From assembly GCA_004554255.1 (NCBI GenBank), contig SFNC01000022.1, forward strand, positions 1 to 31,347: a DNA stretch of 31,347 bases, in the 5' to 3' direction. Under the pieces are notes generated by a model that was not told the DNA's origin, did not search any database, and saw only the letters and a list, made by a program, of their open reading frames with translations. Origin of the DNA: Bacteroidales bacterium (GTDB taxonomy: Bacteria > Bacteroidota > Bacteroidia > Bacteroidales > Muribaculaceae). The position numbers and the translations under genes are program-made. Shown here piece by piece: positions 16,389-24,321 of the stretch. The first letter of the stretch is position 1. Each line of letters begins with the position of its first letter.

Positions 16389-17024
16389 ATGAACAAGAAA
16401 GGCAAACTTTACTTTAGATACGGAACCATGGGGTCGGCCAAGACGGCCATGCTGCTCACCACCGCATACAACTTCGAAGAGCGTGAAATGAGCTATCTGT
16501 GCATGAAGCCCATCGTTGACACCCGCGAGAGCAAAAGCGTGATACGCTCGCGCATCGGCATAGAGCGCCACTGCGAGTGGATTTACGCCGATACCGACCT
16601 TTACGCCTTTGCAAAATCGAAGTTCAAGCACGACGGCCGCATCACTGACTGGTTCCTGATTGACGAGGCGCAGTTCCTGACCACTGCTCAGGTAGACCAG
16701 CTGTCGCGAATCGTTGACGATTTCGGCACGAATGTCGTCTGCTACGGGCTGCGCACCGACTTCCAGAGCCACCTTTTCGAGGGCTCGAAGCGGCTTTTCG
16801 AGATTGCCGACACCATAGACGAGGTTAAATCCACCTGCAACTGCGGCCGCAAAACCATAATCAACGCCCGTATTGACGGCGAGGGCAATTTTGTGAGCGA
16901 AGGCGCCCAGGTGGAAATCGGCGGCAACGAACGCTATGTGGCCGTATGCCGCAAATGCTGGAGAAACAAGCGCATAGAGCAGAGCGCCCGCCAGTCTCTC
17001 CCGCTGGAATTTATAGACGATTGA
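16389..17024 (+). CDS. tdk: Thymidine kinase (type II)
   Basis: A 211-residue enzyme that phosphorylates thymidine to dTMP in pyrimidine salvage. The P-loop region YGTMGSAKT (11-19) opens the ATP site, VDTRE at 43-47 is the conserved DTR segment, and DEAQF (92-96) carries catalytic E93. The C-terminal lasso with YVAVCRKCW and four zinc-binding cysteines (C150, C152, C187, C190) is complete. Length is normal. The usual P-loop in this subgroup reads GxMxSGK[TS]; here the Gly before Lys is Ala. It has its own promoter and is followed 68 bases later by a DUF3108 gene. Confidence 0.95.
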   Translation: MNKKGKLYFRYGTMGSAKTAMLLTTAYNFEEREMSYLCMKPIVDTRESKSVIRSRIGIERHCEWIYADTDLYAFAKSKFKHDGRITDWFLIDEAQFLTTAQVDQLSRIVDDFGTNVVCYGLRTDFQSHLFEGSKRLFEIADTIDEVKSTCNCGRKTIINARIDGEGNFVSEGAQVEIGGNERYVAVCRKCWRNKRIEQSARQSLPLEFIDD

Positions 17025-17092
17025 GGGCACCGCGCTGAACTTATTTCCCGCGGCGGTGTTTCTCTATAATAAATTGTTTATACACTGAAAAA

Positions 17093-17884
17093 TTGAGACA
17101 CATTTCATTTACACGCATCATTCTCACTGTGGCAATCGCTGTGACCTGCATGCTCACAGCCACCGCCAAGACAGCTGTCCGTGCCGACTTCAAGGACGAG
17201 ACTCTCACATATAAAGTCATGTACAAGTGGGGGCTGGTTCACAAGCAGGCCGGCACAGCCACGCTTACTGCCAAAAACCACGGCGATCTGCTGATTACCC
17301 GGCTTACCGCGCGCTCGGAAAGCTGGGCCGACCGTTTTTACCGCGTTCGCGACACCCTAAACGGGTCAATCATACGCGAGACCTTCCGGCCCGTCTACTA
17401 CGAGAAAATCGCCCGCGAGGGCTCGGATAACAAGCATGACCGTGTAGACTACAAATATCCCGGAGCGAAAGTTATCGGCCACTGCACACGCCGTGCCTGG
17501 GACGAGAAAGGCAAGCTTGTCCGTGACGAAAAACGCACTCTGGACGCCTACGGCACTACCGTAGACATGCTCTCGGCCTTCTATTATATGCGCTCGCTGC
17601 CTTACGCGTCATGGCAGAAAAACCATGTCGTCACCGTGAATATCTACAGCGGCAAGCGCAAGGAGCTGCTCACCATCAAGTACTTGGGCGAGAAAAATGT
17701 GAAGGTGGACAACAAGAGCATTAAATGTTACCACATAACATTTATATTCACCAGCGACGGGCGCACCAAAAGCTCGGACGATATGGATGCGTGGATTTCG
17801 GCCGACAGCCGCCATCTGCCCGTCAAGCTTGAGGGCAAGCTGAAAGTGGGCAAGGTTCAGTGTCTCTACACCGGAAAGCTCTGA
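17093..17884 (+). CDS. Exported DUF3108 domain protein
   Basis: A 263-residue exported protein. Residues 1-25 (MRHISFTRIILTVAIAVTCMLTATA) form a signal peptide. The rest fits DUF3108: an opening strand pair LTYKVMYKWGLVHKQAGTATLT, a central YYEKIAREG...DRVDYKY segment and the closing DMDAWISADSRHLPVKLEGKLKVGKVQCLYTGKL. Such proteins are predicted periplasmic or outer-membrane-associated beta-rich proteins of unknown role. The start codon is TTG at 17093; no ATG or GTG upstream keeps the frame, and the TTG sits exactly at the signal peptide. The gene ends 3 bases from the end of the oppositely oriented rodA. Confidence 0.85.
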   Translation: MRHISFTRIILTVAIAVTCMLTATAKTAVRADFKDETLTYKVMYKWGLVHKQAGTATLTAKNHGDLLITRLTARSESWADRFYRVRDTLNGSIIRETFRPVYYEKIAREGSDNKHDRVDYKYPGAKVIGHCTRRAWDEKGKLVRDEKRTLDAYGTTVDMLSAFYYMRSLPYASWQKNHVVTVNIYSGKRKELLTIKYLGEKNVKVDNKSIKCYHITFIFTSDGRTKSSDDMDAWISADSRHLPVKLEGKLKVGKVQCLYTGKL

Positions 17885-17887
17885 TTA

Positions 17888-19357
17888 TCAGTAGCTCATC
17901 ACCTGCTTGCGGCCGGCATCTATTCGCAGCAGGATAAACAGCAGGATGGTGAATCCCCACAGCGACGAGCCGCCGTAGCTAAAGAACGGCAATGGTATTC
18001 CGATTACCGGGCACAGGCCTATCACCATGCCGATATTAATAGCAAAGTGGAAAATCAGATACGAGGCCACGCAATAGGCGTACACGCGTCCGAAAGTAGT
18101 GGGCTGTCGCTCAGCAATGTGTATTATCCTGAGTATCAGCGCCAAGAACAGCGCCACGACACACACCGTGCCCAGAAAACCCTCCTCCTCGCCGATTGTG
18201 CAGAAGATAAAGTCCGTATGCTGCTCGGGCACATATTTCAGCTTGGTCTGCGTTCCGTTAAGGAATCCTTTTCCCGAAAAACCGCCTGAGCCGATGGCGA
18301 TTTTGGACTGGTTTACATTATATCCGGCGCCGCGCAGGTCCTCCTCAATACCAAGCACCACCTTGATACGCTGCTGCTGGTGAGGCTGCAGATAATCGAA
18401 AGCCGCATTCACCGAGAACATGAACACCACAGCCATCACGGCGGTGACAACGGGCACCATCAGCTTGTAGTTGTGCGACTTAAGCGACTCCAGCAGTATA
18501 TACAGCACCGAAACACCTATAACACTGAGCATCAGTGCCATGCCGGGCAGTTCTATATCGCATCCGGCGGCTAAAATCCACATTATACAGCCCGTAATCG
18601 CGTACCAGCCAAGGACATTGCGAACCACATTGAACTTGCGGTTGTAGATGAAAAGCATCACCATCACCACCAGCATGATAAGCTCCAGAATCCAGAACTC
18701 GCCCACGGGAATGCCCATCACCGTGGATGCGGTGAATTTTACCGTCACCACAAAAACAATCACGGCAAACAGCGCGCCGAAAAGAATCAGTCCGCTCATG
18801 CCCTCGCGGTATAAGACGAAGAACAACGCCATGAAAGTCAGCGCCGAACCCGTCTCCTTCTGCAAGAGAATCAGCACAATCGGGGCGACAATAATGCCCA
18901 CGGCCTTCATGAGATTGGAGAACTTGGCATTTAACACAAAGTTATAGCCGCTGAGCAACTTGGCCAGCGCCAGTGCAGTGGCAAATTTCGCAAACTCGGC
19001 CGGCTGTAGGCTCATCGGGCCGAATACCAGCCACGAGCGCGAGCCCTTGATGTCCGGCGCCAGGAAAGGCGTAATCAGCAGCAGCACAAGCAGAACCACG
19101 TATATCGGGTAGGCGTACGTCTCGTACATTCGCGTGTCCACGAGCAGGAGAATGAATCCGAGCGCGAAACTGAGCCCAATCCAGCGCACCTGCTTGCCCG
19201 AAAACTCGGTAAAATCAAGGATACCGGCCTCGTCGAAGTCGTACGACGCCGCATAAATACTGATGACGCCCACTGTCACCATTATCAGGTACAGAAAGAC
19301 CGTCACCCAGTCTATGTTGCTGAATACACTTACCGCGTCAATTTTTCTGGGGATCAT
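17888..19357 (-). CDS. rodA: Rod-shape peptidoglycan glycosyltransferase RodA
   Basis: A 489-residue SEDS-family membrane protein that polymerises lipid II into glycan strands for cell elongation, working with PBP2. About ten membrane spans are visible. Family motifs: GSRSWLVFGPMSLQPAEFAKFA (substrate and catalytic region), FEYLQPHQQQRI-type segment DYLQPHQQQRIKVVLG, PEQHTDFIFCTIGEEEGFLGT and the end motif LPFFSYGGSSLWGF. It is longer than E. coli RodA (370 residues), with extra membrane segments in the middle, as is common in Bacteroidetes. It is the last gene of the mre operon, overlapping mrdA by 20 bases. Confidence 0.95.
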   Translation of the reverse strand: MIPRKIDAVSVFSNIDWVTVFLYLIMVTVGVISIYAASYDFDEAGILDFTEFSGKQVRWIGLSFALGFILLLVDTRMYETYAYPIYVVLLVLLLITPFLAPDIKGSRSWLVFGPMSLQPAEFAKFATALALAKLLSGYNFVLNAKFSNLMKAVGIIVAPIVLILLQKETGSALTFMALFFVLYREGMSGLILFGALFAVIVFVVTVKFTASTVMGIPVGEFWILELIMLVVMVMLFIYNRKFNVVRNVLGWYAITGCIMWILAAGCDIELPGMALMLSVIGVSVLYILLESLKSHNYKLMVPVVTAVMAVVFMFSVNAAFDYLQPHQQQRIKVVLGIEEDLRGAGYNVNQSKIAIGSGGFSGKGFLNGTQTKLKYVPEQHTDFIFCTIGEEEGFLGTVCVVALFLALILRIIHIAERQPTTFGRVYAYCVASYLIFHFAINIGMVIGLCPVIGIPLPFFSYGGSSLWGFTILLFILLRIDAGRKQVMSY

Positions 19358-21194
19358 AATGCAGATACGAAGTTAACATACTCTGTTCCATTCCTTTACG
19401 CGCCGGAGAGATTTCACCCTTCAGGTACTTCTCCATCACCAGACTGCCGATAGGCACACCGTATGCCGCGCCGAAACCGGCATTCTCCACATACACCGCG
19501 ACGGCGATTTTAGGGTCATTATAGGGAGCGAAACCGATAAACGCCGAGTGGTCGCGGCCATGCGGGTTCTGTGCCGTACCCGTCTTACCGGCCACCTCCA
19601 CATCCTGGAAAGCAGCACGGCGGCACGTACCGCCGGTCACAGCCATGCGCATGCCCTCGGCGATTACCGGATAGTGTCCCGGCGAGATTGTGGGTACGCG
19701 CTTCTTAAGCAGGTCGGCAGGCATAACAGTGTCGGCTATCTCCTTGACTACATGCGGTGTTATGAACCAGCCACGGTTGGCGACAGTGGCGCAGAGATTG
19801 GCAATCTGCAGCGGCGTTGCCAGAATTTCGCCCTGGCCGATTGACACAGAGATTATAGTGTTGGCGCTCCAGTGGCCCTCGCCGTAGCGCTTGTTATAGT
19901 ATTTGTCGTTCGGGATGAAGCCGCGGCTCTCGCCGGGCATATCCACGCCTAATTTATAGCCGTAACCCATTGACACCAAGTGCTTTTTCCACACCTCAAA
20001 GGCATTTGCCGACGTTCCGTATTTGGACCGGCGGTCTATCATCGCCTTGAAACCGTAGCAGAAGTACGCGTTGCAGGACGTCTGCAGCGCCGGTTTCAGC
20101 GGTAGCGGACTGCCATGCGGGTGACATCCCACACGGAGGCGTCCGCTCACATATCCGCGATGGCAAGGGAATGGAGTAGCCGGCGTGATTATGCCCTCCT
20201 GCAAGAAAATCAGACCCTGCGTGGGCTTGAAGGTAGAGCCGGGCGGGTATGTACCCATGAGTGCGCGGTCGAACAGCGGCTTTGTGGGGTCGTTCACCAG
20301 CTTGCGATAGTTTTTGCCGCGCTCTCGGCCCACCAACAGCGTGGGGTCGTAAGTGGGCGACGACACCATGCACAGAATCTCGCCCGTCTTGGGCTCTATC
20401 GCCACAACGGCGCCGCGCTTGCCCACCATGAGCGACTCGGCATACTCCTGCAGCTTGATGTCAAGGCTGAGACGCAGGTCGCGGCCGGAGACCGGCGGGA
20501 TATCGTGCGCGCCATTGTCATAATGGCCCTGGATGCGGCCGTGGGCGTCACGGATAAGAATCTCCACGCCCTTCTGTCCGCGCAAGTACTCCTCGTAACT
20601 GCGCTCCACGCCCAGGTCGCCGGTATAGTCGCCGGCCTGATAGTAGTCGTCGCGCTTCACGTCCTCGGCGTTGACCTCGCGGATATTGCCGAGCACATTC
20701 GCGGCGGCAATGTGGTTGTACTGCCTGAGGATGCGCTTCTGGATAAAGAATCCCGGATAGCGGTACAGCTTCTCCTGGAATCGCCCGTAATCCTGCGCCG
20801 ACAGGTGGGTGAGCAGCGGCTGCATGGTATACGTGGAATAACCAGGGTTCTTGCGCTTGTCCTTCATGTCGGCAAAGCGTTTCTCCAGCTCCTCACGGGT
20901 AATATTCAGTGTCTGGCAGAAGTCTGTGGTGTCAAAAGCTTTGACGTCACGCGGAATCATCATCACATCGTAGGCCGGCTGGTTGAATACCACCAGCTCG
21001 CCGTTGCGGTCGTACATCAGTCCGCGCGACGGATACTGTGTTTTTTTCAGGAAAGCGTTGGTGTCCGCGCTCTGCTTGTACTGGCTGTCGTTAATCTGCA
21101 GGTCGAACAATCGCCACACATAAATTGCGGCGATAACCAGCAGGAACGCCGCTATCACATATTTGCGCTTTTCAAGGTTATAGTCTTTTCTCAC
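19338..21194 (-). CDS. mrdA: Penicillin-binding protein 2 (peptidoglycan transpeptidase, elongation)
   Basis: A 618-residue class B PBP that cross-links the peptidoglycan made by RodA. One N-terminal membrane anchor at ~11-30 (KYVIAAFLLVIAAIYVWRLF) is followed by the dimerisation/pedestal domain. The transpeptidase domain has all three motifs: S320-TFK323 in PPGSTFKPTQ, S373-CN375 in QTSCNAYF and K537-TGT in GKTGTAQNP. The start codon is GTG at 21194 (M-R-K-D-Y), lying inside the end of mreD with a 17-base overlap. Gene order mreD-mrdA-rodA with overlaps points to a stoichiometric elongasome complex. Confidence 0.95.
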   Translation of the reverse strand: MRKDYNLEKRKYVIAAFLLVIAAIYVWRLFDLQINDSQYKQSADTNAFLKKTQYPSRGLMYDRNGELVVFNQPAYDVMMIPRDVKAFDTTDFCQTLNITREELEKRFADMKDKRKNPGYSTYTMQPLLTHLSAQDYGRFQEKLYRYPGFFIQKRILRQYNHIAAANVLGNIREVNAEDVKRDDYYQAGDYTGDLGVERSYEEYLRGQKGVEILIRDAHGRIQGHYDNGAHDIPPVSGRDLRLSLDIKLQEYAESLMVGKRGAVVAIEPKTGEILCMVSSPTYDPTLLVGRERGKNYRKLVNDPTKPLFDRALMGTYPPGSTFKPTQGLIFLQEGIITPATPFPCHRGYVSGRLRVGCHPHGSPLPLKPALQTSCNAYFCYGFKAMIDRRSKYGTSANAFEVWKKHLVSMGYGYKLGVDMPGESRGFIPNDKYYNKRYGEGHWSANTIISVSIGQGEILATPLQIANLCATVANRGWFITPHVVKEIADTVMPADLLKKRVPTISPGHYPVIAEGMRMAVTGGTCRRAAFQDVEVAGKTGTAQNPHGRDHSAFIGFAPYNDPKIAVAVYVENAGFGAAYGVPIGSLVMEKYLKGEISPARKGMEQSMLTSYLHYDPQKN

Positions 21195-21699
21195 GACGCG
21201 AGTTGTAAAGGCCTGATATAGCGGCTATTATCACAAATGTATATATCGTTGACGCCACGGTGCGCAGCAGCAGACGCTTAACATCGAAGAAGCTGAAAGC
21301 CTCCACCGTGAACAGCATCGCGCAGTAAATCAGCGACATAGTAAGGTTATACTTGAGGAACACAGCCATTCCCAGACTGTGCATATCGCATGGCTGCACG
21401 GTCTGCTCCTCGTCGCGGAGTATGTACATGTGCAGCACGGGCTTGCGTACAAACGCCAATATGGTGCAGCACAGCGCGTTAAGACCGTACGTATCCATAA
21501 AAGCGTCCACAATCACCCCCGTCACGAATCCCAGCGAGAGGCTCCTGTTGGTGCCGAATGATGCAGGTAGCACCGTCAGCAGGTAAATGAATGCCAGCGG
21601 GATGGCGCAGTTGAAAAGCACCAGCCTGTTCAGCACTATCACCTGTATCGGCAACAGCAGGCAGTATAAAATGAGGTATCTTATTGTGGCCTTGCTCAT
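21178..21699 (-). CDS. mreD: Rod-shape-determining membrane protein MreD
   Basis: A 173-residue protein made up almost entirely of membrane segments (about five spans, such as IRYLILYCLLLPIQVIVLNRLVLF and ALCCTILAFVRKPVLHMYIL). Sequence identity in the MreD family is low, so the call rests on size, hydrophobicity, the N-terminal pattern and the position between mreC and mrdA. MreD links MreC and the PBP2-RodA complex in the inner membrane. The start is the ATG at 21699, 35 bases after the mreC stop. Confidence 0.9.
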   Translation of the reverse strand: MSKATIRYLILYCLLLPIQVIVLNRLVLFNCAIPLAFIYLLTVLPASFGTNRSLSLGFVTGVIVDAFMDTYGLNALCCTILAFVRKPVLHMYILRDEEQTVQPCDMHSLGMAVFLKYNLTMSLIYCAMLFTVEAFSFFDVKRLLLRTVASTIYTFVIIAAISGLYNSRREKRL

Positions 21700-21734
21700 T
21701 GTTAATTATTCCATAGTTCTGATTAACGCATGCG

Positions 21735-22607
21735 TCACTTGCCGCCGAGGTCGTTGTCGTTGCCCTCGGTTTTCTCGTTCTCGGCATCCAGCCTGCGCAG
21801 TTCCTCCATATTGTTGTTGCGTACTATCTGTACATTGTTCAGAGTGGTGAAATCGGACAACAGCCTCACCTTCAGCGAGAAGAAGTTGTCATTTTCCGAG
21901 GCATTGTTTCCTTCCACCACACCCACGGGCAATCCCGGGGGGAACACTGCCGAGTATCCGCTGGTGACGATAGTGTCGCCCTTGTGGTACACCGTATGGC
22001 GGGGCAGCTCCTCCAGCACGGCAAAGCGGGGGTCCTTGCCGTCCCATACCATCGAGCCGAAGCTCTCGTCGCCCTTTATCTTGCACGACAGGCGGAAGTG
22101 CGGGTTCAGCAGCGATATTACGCGGCAATAATGCGGCGACACCACATTTACTATGCCCACCACTCCATTCTGGTCTATGACACCCATTTCGGGTGCCACG
22201 CCATCGTCACTGCCCTTGTTTACAGTGACATAGTTGTACGGGCGCATCACTGAGTTATTTACCACGTGACCCACGATAAAGTCGAAGTGGTGCGCCATGG
22301 GCATCACGTCGGTGGAGTCCGTGTACTTCTCGCGGAGCGTCTGCAACTGTTCGCGCAACGCCAGAACCTCGTTCTGCAAAGTGACATTGCGACGGTTGAG
22401 GTCCTCGTTGTTCTCGCGTAGGTTAAAGTACGACGTCACGTTGTTGGACACGCCATAGACAGCCCCCACCACCTGGCCGGCGCTGGTAAGCCACACATGG
22501 TGCTGGTACGGATTGAACGTAAACAGCAGCATGCACGACAGCACCACATAGATGGCAAAGACAAACCATTTGCTGTTGCGGATAAAGAACTGTAAAAGCT
22601 CGTGCAC
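21735..22607 (-). CDS. mreC: Rod-shape-determining protein MreC
   Basis: A 290-residue inner-membrane protein that activates PBP2 in the elongasome. One N-terminal anchor lies at ~14-30 (WFVFAIYVVLSCMLLFTF). A coiled coil at ~62-96 (NNEDLNRRNVTLQNEVLAL and on) mediates dimerisation. The beta-rich periplasmic domain contains NSVMRPYNYVTVNKGSDDGV, MGVIDQNGVVGIV and the late SGYSAVFPPGLPVGVV, all MreC hallmarks. The start is GTG at 22607; a nearby ATG at 22620 is out of frame. A repeat element ends 13 bases upstream of this start, separating it from mreB. Confidence 0.94.
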   Translation of the reverse strand: MHELLQFFIRNSKWFVFAIYVVLSCMLLFTFNPYQHHVWLTSAGQVVGAVYGVSNNVTSYFNLRENNEDLNRRNVTLQNEVLALREQLQTLREKYTDSTDVMPMAHHFDFIVGHVVNNSVMRPYNYVTVNKGSDDGVAPEMGVIDQNGVVGIVNVVSPHYCRVISLLNPHFRLSCKIKGDESFGSMVWDGKDPRFAVLEELPRHTVYHKGDTIVTSGYSAVFPPGLPVGVVEGNNASENDNFFSLKVRLLSDFTTLNNVQIVRNNNMEELRRLDAENEKTEGNDNDLGGK

Positions 22608-22620
22608 AGTGATTTATCAT

Positions 22621-22854
22621 TTAGACCCCGTTCCCCTCATCGCCTTAGCACTTTCGGAGAAAGAATATTTGTTAACGCAGGGGTCGCAGATTTCGGTCAG
22701 ATTTAGTCTTGCAGGTGAAGGAGCATAGCGGGCTATGTGACTGAACCAAAGAATACGCTAATATTATATTGTTCGCGGGTGCATGTTTTAGTTATTAATT
22801 TTAATTTATATTACCCCGCCCCTGCATTAACAAATATTGGGGAACGGGGTCTTA
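22621..22854. repeat. Intergenic modular repeat, copy 3 (L and R modules joined), between mreB and mreC
   Basis: A 234-bp element ends on both sides in inverted copies of GACCCCGTTCCCC (22624-22636 and 22840-22851). Each outer end is flanked by TTA in direct orientation, which could be a 3-bp target duplication. From the left: the end, a 27-base segment found in no other copy here (22637-22663), the L module identical to copy 1 (22664-22743), then the R module matching copy 4 in inverted orientation (22749-22854). It occupies almost the entire mreC-mreB gap of 298 bases. Transcripts from mreB to mreC must pass through it, and its ends can pair into a GC-rich stem. Confidence 0.88.
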
Positions 22855-22905
22855 CACGCGACGGCCGTCCCCGCAGAGACAGCCGCCACAGCGTGTGTGC
22901 GGTTT

Positions 22906-23925
22906 TTATCGGATGAGGAATTTGAATCTGTCGATGTTTTTCAGTGCCACGCCTGTACCCTTTGCCACAGAGAGCAGGGGATCCTCGGCGATGTGGAACT
23001 GAATGCCGATTTTGTTGGTGAGGCGTTTGTCCAGGCCGCGGAGCAAGGCGCCGCCGCCGGCCAGATAGATACCGTTGCGCACAATGTCGGCGTAAAGCTC
23101 GGGGGGAGTCTGCTCAAGCGCGCCCAGCACGGCAGCCTCTATCTTCAGGATAGACTTCTCTATGCAGTGGCATATCTCCTGATATGAAACGGGCACCTCC
23201 ATGGGCAGGGCGGTCATCTGGTTGGGGCCGTGCACGATATAGTCGGCAGGGGGATTGTCCAGCTCGGTAAGCGCCGAGCCCACATTCATCTTGATGAGTT
23301 CGGCGGTGCGTTCGCCCACACGCACGTTGTGTGCGCGCTTCATGTGGTTCATGATGTCATCGGTGAGGTCGTCGCCGGCAATCTGAATGCTCATGTTGCT
23401 GACGATACCGCCCAGCGAAATCACGGCAATCTCCGTAGTACCGCCACCTATATCAACAATCATGTTACCCTCGGGCGCCTCTACGTCCAGGCCGATACCC
23501 AAGGCAGCAGCCATGGGCTCGTAAATCATGTACACATCGCGGCCGCCGGCGTGCTCCGAGCTGTCGCGTACGGCGCGAATCTCCACTTCGGTACTGCCGG
23601 AGGGGATGCCTACCACCATGCGCAACGACGGCGAGAACCAGTTGCTCTTGGACGATGCCTTCTTCACGAGGCCGCGAATCATCAGCTCGGCGGCGTTGAA
23701 GTCGGCGATAACGCCCTTGCGCAGAGGGCGCACGGTGCGGATGCCTTCATGTTCCTTGCCCTGCATCTGCTGGGCCTCTTTTCCGACGGCAATCAGCTTG
23801 TCGGTATGTTTATCGAGAGCCACAATGGAGGGCTCGTCAATTACTATCTTGTCGTTATGGATGATGATTGTATTGGCGGTGCCAAGGTCAATCGCTATTT
23901 CCTTTGTTAATGAGAACAGTCGCAT
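22906..23925 (-). CDS. mreB: Rod-shape-determining actin homologue MreB
   Basis: A 339-residue cytoskeletal ATPase that positions the elongasome. Actin-fold motifs: phosphate-1 IDLGTANT (12-19), phosphate-2 VDIGGGTTEIA (157-167) and adenosine motif YLAGGGALLRG near ~290. Residues SGSTEVEIRAVRDSSEHAGGR and YEPMAAALGIGLDV are typical MreB. Full length. It is the first gene of the operon mreB-mreC-mreD-mrdA-rodA on the minus strand, but 298 bases, mainly a repeat element, separate it from mreC. A TAAATTTG box upstream (complement of 23982-23989) is a candidate -7 element without a clear -33 partner. Confidence 0.97.
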   Translation of the reverse strand: MRLFSLTKEIAIDLGTANTIIIHNDKIVIDEPSIVALDKHTDKLIAVGKEAQQMQGKEHEGIRTVRPLRKGVIADFNAAELMIRGLVKKASSKSNWFSPSLRMVVGIPSGSTEVEIRAVRDSSEHAGGRDVYMIYEPMAAALGIGLDVEAPEGNMIVDIGGGTTEIAVISLGGIVSNMSIQIAGDDLTDDIMNHMKRAHNVRVGERTAELIKMNVGSALTELDNPPADYIVHGPNQMTALPMEVPVSYQEICHCIEKSILKIEAAVLGALEQTPPELYADIVRNGIYLAGGGALLRGLDKRLTNKIGIQFHIAEDPLLSVAKGTGVALKNIDRFKFLIR

Positions 23926-24113
23926 ATCGTTCGTCCGGGAGTTCTTTAATGGGTTGGTTGCGTTTATTTTAATTCAGGGTGCAAATTTACGAAATTTTTG
24001 CATCAACTCCATCTTATTATGCACAAAATATTTACAATTTTCATTAAATTTTCGTTGGCGCGCCGGGGTTTAGTTGCTCATCACTGCCTAAGTGCCCCCC
24101 TGAATCATCGGGG

Positions 24114-24211
24114 AAGGCGCTCTTTATGGTAAAAAATTGCTAAATTTTAGGTTTGCGGCGTGCTTTCTTTGGCGAGGAGGCGCTCTGTTTGTAGAAAATT
24201 CACTACCTTTG
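24114..24211 (+). promoter_or_regulatory. Imperfectly duplicated promoter-like segment before the DHH phosphoesterase gene
   Basis: The 396-base gap between mreB and the DHH gene has no gene. Two related segments lie in it 63 bases apart. 24115-24150 starts AGGCGCTCT and ends TTGCTAAATTTTAG. 24178-24211 also starts AGGCGCTCT and ends TTCACTACCTTTG. The second ends in TACCTTTG (24204-24211), an exact TAnnTTTG -7 box. No TTG is found at the standard 19-21 bases. From the second box to the start codon is a leader of about 110 bases. Confidence 0.4.
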
Positions 24212-24321
24212 TGCTTTGATGGCGGCACCATGCCGTCCGCAGGCGGGCTCAATACCGGTTTCCGCCGCCCGTATCATATAAATAAGCAGGGTTCTTTCAC
24301 AGTTCCTGCCTAAAAAACGAC

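Noticed and set aside
20115..21221. A 368-codon open frame on the plus strand opposite mrdA
   Set aside because: It is antisense to a certain penicillin-binding protein gene with all catalytic motifs; the composition is explained by codon bias at G+C-rich third positions, and no family features are visible.
22621..22854. An invertible phase-variable promoter flanked by inverted repeats
   Set aside because: Size and inverted ends resemble such switches, but L and R modules occur separately elsewhere, the interior has no exact TAnnTTTG box with a -33 partner facing mreC, and the target is a housekeeping operon. Not excluded, but not supported.
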